Below are positions 56,814 through 64,000 of a DNA stretch of 64,000 nt, in pieces (the stretch's first letter is position 1; the number at the start of each line of letters is the position of its first letter). The position numbers and the translations under genes are program-made. This stretch comes from Brucella haematophila (lineage in GTDB: Bacteria > Pseudomonadota > Alphaproteobacteria > Rhizobiales > Rhizobiaceae), in assembly GCF_005938105.1 (NCBI RefSeq), contig NZ_VCPE01000004.1, positions 341,159 through 405,158 on the forward strand. The letters run 5' to 3'. The notes beneath the pieces were generated by a model, which made no database searches, was not told the DNA's origin, and was given only the letters and a program-made list of their open reading frames with translations.

Positions 56814-58079
56814 TTACACTTCATCTTTCAGCGTTTCTTTCTGCGTAATGAGGCGCGCCGAATGCTGCCCCGAAATGAAGACCCAGAGCCAGCTGAGCGC
56901 CACCGCCAGACGGCTGCGCGTACCAATGAGAAAATAGATATGGGCAAGCCCCCATATCCACCAGGCGATCCAGCCCTTCAAACGCAATGACCCGAAATCG
57001 ATAACAGCCGCGCTTGGGCCAATGGTGGCAAGGTTGCCAAGATGCTTGTAACGGAAAGGGCCCGGTGCCGCACGATTGGCAAAGCGCGCATTGATCACCT
57101 TCGCCACATATTTGCCCTGCTGCTTGGCGGCAGGCGCAATGCCCGGCACCGGCTTGCCATCAGCGGTTTTGACCAGAGCCGTATCCCCGACGATGAAAAT
57201 TTCGGGATGGTCTTTCACCGTCAGGTCCGGTTCAACTACGGCGCGGCCTGCGCGATCCTGCTCGGCGCCCACCCATTCGGCGGCTTTTGATGCCTGCACA
57301 CCCGCCGCCCAGATAACAGTGCGGCTGGCCACCTGTTCGTCACCGATGGAAATGCCCCTGGCATCGCAGGCCGTGACGGGCGTGCCGGTTCTGACTTCAA
57401 CGCCCATTTTCGTCAGCGATTTCTCCGCATAATCCGAAAGCGACGGTGGAAAAACCGGCAGAATGCGCGGCCCTGCTTCGACGAGAATGATACGTGCTGT
57501 GGACGTATCGATATTACGGAATTCTTTGACCAAGGTGCGGTGAGCCAGTTCCGCAATGATCCCCGCCAGCTCCACGCCGGTCGGCCCCGCACCAATGATG
57601 CTGAATGTCAGCAGCGCCTTGCGAACCTCGGGATCGGTTTCCAGCTCGGCCTGCTCAAAAGCCAGTAGAAGACGACGGCGAATTGTCGTTGCGTCTTCCA
57701 GCGCCTTCAGGCCCGGTGCATAGGGCTCCCACTCGTCGCGTCCGAAATAGGCGTGCCGCGCACCGGTCGCCAGAACAAGCGTGTCATAATCGATGCTCGG
57801 CCCATCCCTGAGATGGACCTTGCGCGCCTGCGTGTCCACGCCGGTCACTTCAGCCAACAGGGTGGAAACCTCTTCGCGATTGCGAAAAACGGAGCGGATT
57901 GGCCAGGCAATTTCCGACGTTGCAAGCACAGTCGTAGCAACCTGATACAACAATGGCTGAAAGAGATGATGATTTCTGCGATCGATGATGGTGATCGATG
58001 TGTCCGGACTTTGCAGATCTTTCGCCAGCTGCAAACCCGCAAAACCGCCGCCGACAATCACTACGTGATGCTGAACCAA
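56814..58079 (-). CDS. NDH-2-like NADH:quinone oxidoreductase/FAD-dependent reductase
   Basis: A two-dinucleotide-binding-domain flavoprotein of 421 residues. FAD motif VVIVGGGFAGLQLAKDL at residue 6, NAD motif FSIIGAGPTGVELAGIIAEL near 155, and the GD motif FIVGDTALV near 290. The C-terminal hydrophobic helices (WIAWWIWGLAHIYFLIG) suggest membrane attachment, as in type II NADH dehydrogenases. The start is a TTG at 58079 with AAAGGA 8 nt upstream. Whether it is a true respiratory NDH-2 is not decided by the sequence. Confidence 0.85.
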   Translation of the reverse strand: MVQHHVVIVGGGFAGLQLAKDLQSPDTSITIIDRRNHHLFQPLLYQVATTVLATSEIAWPIRSVFRNREEVSTLLAEVTGVDTQARKVHLRDGPSIDYDTLVLATGARHAYFGRDEWEPYAPGLKALEDATTIRRRLLLAFEQAELETDPEVRKALLTFSIIGAGPTGVELAGIIAELAHRTLVKEFRNIDTSTARIILVEAGPRILPVFPPSLSDYAEKSLTKMGVEVRTGTPVTACDARGISIGDEQVASRTVIWAAGVQASKAAEWVGAEQDRAGRAVVEPDLTVKDHPEIFIVGDTALVKTADGKPVPGIAPAAKQQGKYVAKVINARFANRAAPGPFRYKHLGNLATIGPSAAVIDFGSLRLKGWIAWWIWGLAHIYFLIGTRSRLAVALSWLWVFISGQHSARLITQKETLKDEV

Positions 58080-58216
58080 TTCGCTTTTCCTTTCGCAGCC
58101 TGCACCCTGTCGAGGACACACCATACACGCGAGAGCTTGATCCGCCTTTCAATAATCAGTGTTAGCGTGGGGGATGTCCGCTCGGTGTAATAAGTAGCGC
58201 TGCGCGGAAAAAAGTC

Positions 58217-58248
58217 AGCCCGCAGCCGATGGTCGGATGCGGGCTTTT
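58217..58248. terminator. Bidirectional hairpin before the NDH-2-like gene
   Basis: AGCCCGCA (58217-58224) and TGCGGGCT (58238-58245) with inner CCGA/CGG pairs. On the minus strand it follows the GNAT gene at 37 nt and is followed by a T-run, so it closes the amino-acid cluster. Confidence 0.7.
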
Positions 58249-58284
58249 GAAACTGAGAATGGCATTCGATAGTGCGGACTGGCC

Positions 58285-58989
58285 TCAGCGCAGAAGATAG
58301 GCTGGTGTTTTGGGGTCGAAGCCAACAATGCGCTGCCCCTCGGCAAAGGCTGCACGCAGCGTCTCGCGAAGCGATAGCCGCGCCGTCATGGCCGCCGCCG
58401 GGTCTGTCGCAAGCAACTGATCGATATCGGCGGGGAATTCCACACGGCGAATATCGGCGGGAAACTCAAGCTTCTGCCCTTGAGAACGCGCTTCAACGCG
58501 TGGATCGTCCAACTGCCAATCGGCCACGATGCGATCCGACGGAAGCCCCGCATTGATGCCGACCATCGGACCATAGTAATCGTTATGATAGGTGGAGGAT
58601 GTGGCGCCAAGGCTTGCAATATTCAAACCGGCATTGACCGCTCGAATGGGATCATAGGTCCAGCGCACAAGCGTCACGCCTCTTGCAAGGCACCAGTCGC
58701 GCTGAAACCACTTCATGCGCGCACCTAGCTTCAGGCCTCGCGCTTCCGGCAGAACCGCCAGACGATGCGAGTGCTGAATACCCGGCGTTGCGGTCGGGAA
58801 ACCGAAGATGAAACCCATCATCTTCTCGCCCTCGAAAGCGCCGGCGACAAGGCCGCCTTCATGCTGGATGGCGAGGAGCAAGTCGGAAGCATCGACAGGA
58901 TCGTCGTCGCCCCAGACAAGCCGCTGCACATTTTCCGAATCCTTCATCTCGGCGAGAGATGCGAGTTCGCGGATGATGATTTCGCTCAT
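58285..58989 (-). CDS. GNAT-family N-acyltransferase
   Basis: A GNAT protein of 234 residues (COG3375-like) with the acyl-CoA site HRLAVLPEARGLKLGARMKW. Its start overlaps the racemase stop (ATGA). GNAT proteins of this type beside N-succinylamino-acid racemases act as N-succinyltransferases in a D-to-L amino-acid route known from Geobacillus. That role here is inferred from the gene order. Confidence 0.85.
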   Translation of the reverse strand: MSEIIIRELASLAEMKDSENVQRLVWGDDDPVDASDLLLAIQHEGGLVAGAFEGEKMMGFIFGFPTATPGIQHSHRLAVLPEARGLKLGARMKWFQRDWCLARGVTLVRWTYDPIRAVNAGLNIASLGATSSTYHNDYYGPMVGINAGLPSDRIVADWQLDDPRVEARSQGQKLEFPADIRRVEFPADIDQLLATDPAAAMTARLSLRETLRAAFAEGQRIVGFDPKTPAYLLR

Positions 58990-60119
58990 GCGGCAAATTC
59001 CTCGCGATGGTTCGTCACCGTTTCGAGGAAGGCGTGGTCGAGGGTCACACCGATACCCGGGCCGTTTTTCGGAACGGCCATGCGACCGTTTTCGGCTTCA
59101 AGCGGTTCGTTGACGATGTCACGCGGGAAATAGCGGCTGGCGGATGACGTATCCCCCGGCTTGGTGAAATTCGCGAGCGTCGACAGGTGGATATTATGCG
59201 CCCGCCCGATGCCGGCTTCCAGCATACCGCCGCACCATACGGGCACATCGAAAGCAGCGCAGACATCATGAATGGCCCGCGAAGCGCTATGGCCGCCGAC
59301 ACGTCCGACCTTGATATTGATCACGCGGCAGGCGCGTGCAACGAGCGCCTTGCGCGCATCCACCGAAGAGCGAATGCTTTCGTCCAGACAGATGGCCGTC
59401 AGCAGTTTTTCCTGCACATGCACATGGTCGGTAATGTCATCGAATGCCAGCGGCTGCTCGATATAATCGAGCGCAAAGGCATCCATCGCTTTGAGAAGCG
59501 GCAGATCGGACAGACGGTAATCCGTGTTGGCATCCACGGTCAGCTTGGCTACCGGGAAGCGGTCGCGCACGGCTTGCAACATCGCAAGATCATGGCCGCG
59601 CTTGATCTTGAGCTTTACGCGCTTGTAACCGGCGTCGAGCGAAGCCGCGACCCGGTCAATGGTGGTTGGAATATCGGCAATACCGAGGCTAACGCCAACA
59701 TCGATGGCATCGCGGACACCGCCAAGCGCAACGCTCAATGGCAGGTTCAGCGCTTTCGCCCAAAGGTCCCAAACGGCCATTTCAACCATGGCCTTGCTCA
59801 TTCTATGCCCGCGCCACGGATCGAGAATGGCAGCGAGATCGGCCGGGCCGTTGAAGCGCTTTCCGACGATCTGCGGCAGCAGCACATCGCGCAGGAACGA
59901 GAGCGAGCCGGAGATGGTTTCTTCCAGATAATCAGGCAAGGGGTCCATCACGCCTTCGGCATAGCCTTCAAGGCCTTCCGCTTTCAAGGTAAGGATCGGT
60001 ATGATTTTTTCAGTCATTGTGCCGGTGGAGATCACGAAAGGCACGAGCAGCGGCAACCGTATGACCCGTATTTCAGCCGCCTCGATCTTTAATCCGGCAA
60101 AAATTGGCGCAGTCTGCAT
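58986..60119 (-). CDS. Enolase-superfamily enzyme, N-succinylamino-acid racemase/o-succinylbenzoate synthase-like
   Basis: A muconate-lactonising-subgroup enolase-superfamily protein of 377 residues. The catalytic KxK is in VKLKIKRGHD. Metal ligands lie in LTVDANTDYR, DYIEQPLAF and CLDESIRSS, and the opposite Lys is in INIKVGRVGGHS. No menaquinone genes are nearby and a GNAT follows, which favours N-acylamino-acid racemase over OSBS activity. GGAG lies 6 nt before ATG 60119. Confidence 0.88.
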   Translation of the reverse strand: MQTAPIFAGLKIEAAEIRVIRLPLLVPFVISTGTMTEKIIPILTLKAEGLEGYAEGVMDPLPDYLEETISGSLSFLRDVLLPQIVGKRFNGPADLAAILDPWRGHRMSKAMVEMAVWDLWAKALNLPLSVALGGVRDAIDVGVSLGIADIPTTIDRVAASLDAGYKRVKLKIKRGHDLAMLQAVRDRFPVAKLTVDANTDYRLSDLPLLKAMDAFALDYIEQPLAFDDITDHVHVQEKLLTAICLDESIRSSVDARKALVARACRVINIKVGRVGGHSASRAIHDVCAAFDVPVWCGGMLEAGIGRAHNIHLSTLANFTKPGDTSSASRYFPRDIVNEPLEAENGRMAVPKNGPGIGVTLDHAFLETVTNHREEFAA

Positions 60120-60257
60120 CGGACACTCCATCCGTAGGTACAAATGATCAATCTGGTCCGGGGAAATTGATGACGATCCGTCGCTTCCCTGCTTCCCCCA
60201 ACCGATCGGATAAATTCCCTGTTCGCTGTCAAAAGTCCAATAGATTCGTCAGCGCAT

Positions 60258-61763
60258 TCACTGTTGCCGATCCGGCACCGCATCCAGCGGGAAAACCGGA
60301 CGTCGCAACCGGGAATAGGTGCGTCTCGACAGATCCGGCGAACTCAGACCGCCTGCATCGGTGACGATGATCTGCGTTGCAATCGGGCCGAAAGCCCCTT
60401 TGAAATGCTGCATCGATTTGACCGCAACAATTGCCTTTTCCTTCGGCTCGATCCCGACAATCCGGAATATGTTCTGATCGAGCATCTGCATCCGTTCGGA
60501 GACGATCATGATATCGATCCCGTCCACGCGCAGGCACACGGATTTTCCCGTCGTTCCGGGCAGGCCCGTAAACATCGGGCCTTCAAAGACAAAGCTGCCC
60601 TCGCTGATCGCCACGACACGCCCCGTCACCGTCAGCGGTCCACCGCCAACCGATGGATCGGACTTGCCGCCAATCGTCACCGTGATGGTCTCGCCAATTG
60701 CCTTGGTTGCAATCTCGGCCACGGCTTCCGGGTCGAGCAACGCGCCGGCGGCAGCGTTGGTCACACCGGCTTCCAGCATTGCCGCAATCAGCGCGGTGCA
60801 ATCGCTATAGGCGCCCGAGCCGGGATTGTCCGAGAAATCGGCAACGACAATCGTGCCCTCGGCGTCGCGCGCCTCTTTCAGCAGCGCGATACACTCATCA
60901 AGCGGCAGCGGCTGCGACCACTGATCCTTATAAGCCCAGATTTCATCGCAGATCTTTTCCGCGACATTGCTGGCGGTTTGCCGCTCCACGCTTTTCGCAT
61001 CGAAGGTCACGATGACACTCGGTCCCGCCGCCCAAACATCGGCATCGGTGAAACCGGCATTGATCGCGACATTGAGGATGCCGGGCTGTTGCATTTCACG
61101 GGCCGCACTTTCGAGCAGGCGGCACATCGGGCCGTTATCCGTCGTGCGACCGTCGTCGCAGCCAAGCAGCATCGGTGGACGCGAGATGGCGAGAGCAGGT
61201 TCGATTTCGCCCTTCATGGCCCGGTCCAGCAAAGTGCAAGCTTCAACCCCGACCTCGTTCATGTCGATATGAGGATAGGTCCTGAATGAAACGGCAATTT
61301 GTGCCAGATCGGCCAGTTCATCGAAAATATTCGCGTGCAGATCAAGCGTGATGGCAATCGGCACATCATATCCGACCACCGAGCGGATTTCGCGCAGGAA
61401 CTGGCTATCGCCATCCTGATCCGTTTCCGTCACCATGGCGCCGTGCAGGGCGACGAAGAGTCCGTCAAACGGTCCGGACTCCTTCAGTCGCTGCAGGCAT
61501 TCACTGGTGATTTCCACACACGCGCTTTCCAGCACCGCGCCATTCGGTTCCGCATGGGCAGCAGTGATATAGACAGGCGTCCAACCCTTTTCATCTGCGA
61601 CCTTTATCGCGCCACCGACTTCCGAACCCGTGCCACGGAAATTGGCCGGAATCTCATCACCCTTGAAATAATGGGACGCCCTGAAATCGCTGATGCTTGT
61701 GCGATTTCGTGTGAAGGTATTACTTTCATTGATGAGTTCGATGATCGCAACACGATAGGACAC
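60258..61763 (-). CDS. M81-family metallopeptidase (MlrC/microcystinase-C-like)
   Basis: A putative zinc peptidase of 501 residues. The DUF1485 N-terminal domain starts VAIIELINESNTFTRNRTSI, with LFVALHGAM and ITLDLHANI carrying likely metal ligands. The MlrC C-terminal domain has VADFSDNPGSGAYSDCT and TGKSVCLRVDG. MlrC degrades linear microcystin fragments containing unusual and D-residues, but most homologues act on other small peptides. Gene order with an N-acylamino-acid racemase and an amino-acid-binding protein suggests peptide or D-amino-acid catabolism. Confidence 0.88.
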   Translation of the reverse strand: MSYRVAIIELINESNTFTRNRTSISDFRASHYFKGDEIPANFRGTGSEVGGAIKVADEKGWTPVYITAAHAEPNGAVLESACVEITSECLQRLKESGPFDGLFVALHGAMVTETDQDGDSQFLREIRSVVGYDVPIAITLDLHANIFDELADLAQIAVSFRTYPHIDMNEVGVEACTLLDRAMKGEIEPALAISRPPMLLGCDDGRTTDNGPMCRLLESAAREMQQPGILNVAINAGFTDADVWAAGPSVIVTFDAKSVERQTASNVAEKICDEIWAYKDQWSQPLPLDECIALLKEARDAEGTIVVADFSDNPGSGAYSDCTALIAAMLEAGVTNAAAGALLDPEAVAEIATKAIGETITVTIGGKSDPSVGGGPLTVTGRVVAISEGSFVFEGPMFTGLPGTTGKSVCLRVDGIDIMIVSERMQMLDQNIFRIVGIEPKEKAIVAVKSMQHFKGAFGPIATQIIVTDAGGLSSPDLSRRTYSRLRRPVFPLDAVPDRQQ

Positions 61764-61915
61764 GGGTCGACCTTTCTATTGTCGGCGAAGACCAGTCTGG
61801 ATTGGTCGAGAATGAAACTGCTGAAGCCGGATCGAACCGTAAAAGCCATGCCCTCAGGCAAGACGGACACCTGATCTGATGTGGTGCTTCAAATCAGGCG
61901 TCCTTTCGGCACGAA

Positions 61916-62710
61916 TTACTTTCCGAAGATTTCGCTGGCGAATTTCGGCTTTTCTCGGATGTCGAAGTCAAAATACTTGGCGCGGATTTTGTCATAGGTG
62001 CCGTCCGCGATAATCTCTGCAAGTGCCTTGTTGACACGCGCGCGCAGCTCTTCGTCATCCTTGCGGAACGCCATGCCAGCGCCTAGTGTGCCATCCAGCA
62101 GGAACTCGTTGCCGACGAACTCACAGCAGCTCGCACCCTTCGAAATCCAGTCGCTGAGCGCGAATTTGGATTCGAGCACGAGGTCGATACGACCGTTCTC
62201 AATATCCAGGAAGGCTTCTTCCAGCGTCGGATAGAGCTTCACCTCATTATCCGGGAAAAAACGCTGCAAAACATCGACCGCGATAGAGCCGGTCTGGGTG
62301 CCGATGACCTTGCCCTTGGCGCTCTCCGGTGTCACATCCTTCAGGCCAAGCTCCTTCAACGCCACAAACCGCATGGTGTTGTAGTAATAAGGATTGGAGA
62401 AGTTGACCTGCTGCATGCGCGATTCAGTGATGGCCATCGACGACGCCATGACATCGAATTTCTTCGCCTGAAGTGCAGGAATGATCCCGCTCCATTCATT
62501 GGCGCTCCAGACGCAATCCGCCTTCAGCTTTTCGCAGATAGCATCGCCAACATCGATATCGAAGCCTTTCAGCTTGCCGTTGGGATCGAGAAAATTAAAC
62601 GGCGCATAAGCGCCTTCGGCTCCCATGCGGATTTCCTCGGCATAGGTCGGGAAAGCACCGAGCACGGCAATAGCCGCTGCAATCATTCCCATTTTGAATT
62701 GCTTATGCAT
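61916..62710 (-). CDS. Polar amino-acid ABC transporter binding protein
   Basis: A family 3 solute-binding protein of 264 residues. Signal peptide MHKQFKMGMIAAAIAVLGAF ends near TYA-EE. Core motifs are RMGAEGAYAPFNFLDPNGKL, GFDIDVGDAICEKLKADC and GTQTGSIAVDVLQ, like His/Lys/Arg/Orn binders. No permease or ATPase is in the window. It heads a minus-strand row with the M81 peptidase, racemase and GNAT genes, divergent from a LysR gene. Confidence 0.9.
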   Translation of the reverse strand: MHKQFKMGMIAAAIAVLGAFPTYAEEIRMGAEGAYAPFNFLDPNGKLKGFDIDVGDAICEKLKADCVWSANEWSGIIPALQAKKFDVMASSMAITESRMQQVNFSNPYYYNTMRFVALKELGLKDVTPESAKGKVIGTQTGSIAVDVLQRFFPDNEVKLYPTLEEAFLDIENGRIDLVLESKFALSDWISKGASCCEFVGNEFLLDGTLGAGMAFRKDDEELRARVNKALAEIIADGTYDKIRAKYFDFDIREKPKFASEIFGK

Positions 62711-62895
62711 GTTCCGATCTCCTGTTATTGGCCCTTTGCTGGCATCGCAGATCACCGACAATCCATGTCTTCGGGATCGTGAACCGGTGAGAAGGCTCCC
62801 CTTGGGCAACTTTTATTGATTGACGATTATGCTTGTGCCTGCGGTCGATCAATGCAAAAGATCTATTCAATGCTATTAGAAAAATTAATGATGTC

Positions 62896-63800
62896 ATGAG
62901 CTCAAGAACGACACGCAGAAGACTTCCAAGCTTGAAAGCCTTGCGGGCCTTTGAGGCCGTGTCGCACTGCCAAAGCTTCACTGCTGCAGCGGAAGAGCTT
63001 GCGGTCAGTCAGGGCGCTGTCAGCCATCAGATCAAGCTTTTGGAACAGGCCTTGGGCTGCCAATTGCTTATTCGAGGGCCGCGCGGTGTGACCGTTACCG
63101 CAGAGGGCGCTCTGTTGACCGAAGTCTGCAGCCGCGCCTTCGATGAAATCGGCGCAGTAACCACCCTGATTGGCCAGGACAATCGAGCACAAATTCTACG
63201 CGTGCGGGCTGGGCCGTTTTTCTCAATGGAAGTGATTGCCAGCCGGATAGCCGGGTTCCTGAAACAGAACCCCGGCATCCAGCTTCATCTCAACAATCTC
63301 GATATCGATTCCATTGCGCAGGACAGGGAAGATGCGCAGATTAAATATTGTCTGCATGCGCCTCCCGGCGCCTATAGTATCGACCTGCTGACGGAAAAGC
63401 TTGTGCCGGTTTGCAGTCCCGCACTCCTGGAAGGCGTGGCAAATCCCGAGGGCCTACTCACCAACCCGGATATCCCTCGCCTACACTACCGCGACATGAG
63501 CGATTGGAAACGATGGATTGGGCAACACGGCCTTGGAGATATAGCCGCAAATTCAAACCTGTATTTGACGACCAGCACACACTACTGGCAGCAGCGCGTT
63601 CCGGACAGGGTATCGGCTTTTCTCATCGGTCGCTTCTCGAGAGCGACGTGCAACGCGGTAGCCTTGGCGTCGTGTCCGAGAAGTACTTCCAGCCAAAGGA
63701 ATCCTACAAGTTCATCTGCAGCCACGAGAGCATTGCCTCTAACACAGCACTGCGGCTCTTTCGCGACTGGCTCATCGCCGAGGTTTCGACGATTAGTTAG
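62896..63800 (+). pseudogene. LysR-family regulator, broken by a frameshift
   Basis: The N-terminal helix-turn-helix and first effector half are intact (LPSLKALRAFEAVSHCQSFT, AAAEELAVSQGAVSHQIKLL). Near 63,564-63,566 (a TTT tract after CTGTA) the frame breaks. The true C-terminus then continues one frame over as FDDQHTLLAAARSGQGIGFS to EVSTIS at 63,800. Adding one T restores a full GcvA-like LysR protein of about 300 residues. The unbroken frame reads on to 63,933 as non-homologous sequence. It is divergent from the amino-acid cluster, whose regulator it probably was. A sequencing error is the main alternative. Confidence 0.75.
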
Positions 63801-63863
63801 GCGCATGGGCTCACCACGGCCTATCGCCGTTTGTTTCGTAGACATTCAGGCGTATAAACGCGG

Positions 63864-63891
63864 AAAGCCCCGCATTTTTTTGCGGGGCTTT
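63864..63891 (-). terminator. Intrinsic terminator of tRNA-fMet
   Basis: AAAGCCCCGCA (63864-63874), T-rich loop, TGCGGGGCTTT (63881-63891). On the minus strand it lies 21 nt after the tRNA 3' end and ends in a T-run. Confidence 0.85.
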
Positions 63892-63911
63892 TTGTTGTAT
63901 TCAGATGGTTT

Positions 63912-63988
<77 letters not shown>

Positions 63989-64000
63989 ATAAACTTTGTG

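Overview
The window is a compact, GC-rich stretch of an alphaproteobacterial genome. The gene set points to Brucellaceae (Brucella/Ochrobactrum type): class I lysyl-tRNA synthetase, zwf-pgl-edd, aceA divergent from a RamB/ScfR-like regulator, an orphan MetQ without lipobox, DmeRF, an ECF41 sigma factor and an initiator tRNA with an A-U in the anticodon stem. The bifunctional catalase KatG makes an Ochrobactrum-like member more likely than a classical Brucella; genus and replicon are inferences. No phage, transposase, CRISPR array or rRNA was seen.

Layout. 1-11.6 kb: putrescine-binding protein (cut by the left edge), XRE/ImmA-type regulator divergent from isocitrate lyase, a run of very small ORFs behind aceA, an AT-rich island with three short exported peptides, a bestrophin-like channel, gamma-glutamylputrescine synthetase and oxidase with a four-helix-bundle gene wedged between them, and a Tat-exported Hint-domain protein. 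12-22 kb: Ni/Co efflux pair dmeF-dmeR, Lrp regulator and azlCD, an ECF41 sigma factor coupled to its AhpD-like partner, LysR, DUF1127, GntR/MFS pair, HD hydrolase, SDR, and a six-cysteine exported peptide. 22-32 kb: Entner-Doudoroff operon zwf-pgl-edd, folD, a Wzz/GumC-like membrane protein, HD hydrolase, proC. 32-45 kb: five-gene peptide ABC transporter, metQ, TerB-like protein, lysK, TetR/DMT exporter pair, S24 repressor with a membrane-anchored nuclease-like protein. 45-56 kb: fatty-acid beta-oxidation genes (acyl-CoA dehydrogenase, thiolase, FadB-type), a 42-residue peptide gene with a clavaminate-synthase-like Fe(II)/2-oxoglutarate oxygenase, oxyR-katG. 55-64 kb: orphan sugar-binding protein, NDH-2-like flavoprotein, an amino-acid/peptide catabolic cluster (binding protein, M81 peptidase, enolase-superfamily racemase, GNAT), a frameshifted LysR gene and tRNA-fMet.

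The best candidate for an undescribed system is at 50,775-52,052: a palindromic upstream site, a 42-aa peptide with its own ribosome-binding site, an intrinsic-terminator hairpin acting as a likely attenuator, and then an Fe(II)/2OG oxygenase carrying the H-x-D...H and C-terminal arginine signature of the clavaminate synthase/VioC group. This layout is what one expects of a ribosomally made, oxygenase-modified peptide. A second unusual locus lies behind aceA (4,138-4,597), where three successive small ORFs end in related GGDG...IPVIV tails and are separated by nearly identical 29-nt linkers.

Several regulatory sites can be read directly: an exact ECF41 promoter, a 36-bp perfect palindrome covering the Shine-Dalgarno region of a tetR gene, a 32-bp palindrome between gntR and its MFS neighbour, a CsoR/RcnR-type C-tract site before dmeF, and a 15-bp palindrome between aceA and its regulator. 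A family of palindromic interspersed repeats occurs at least four times.
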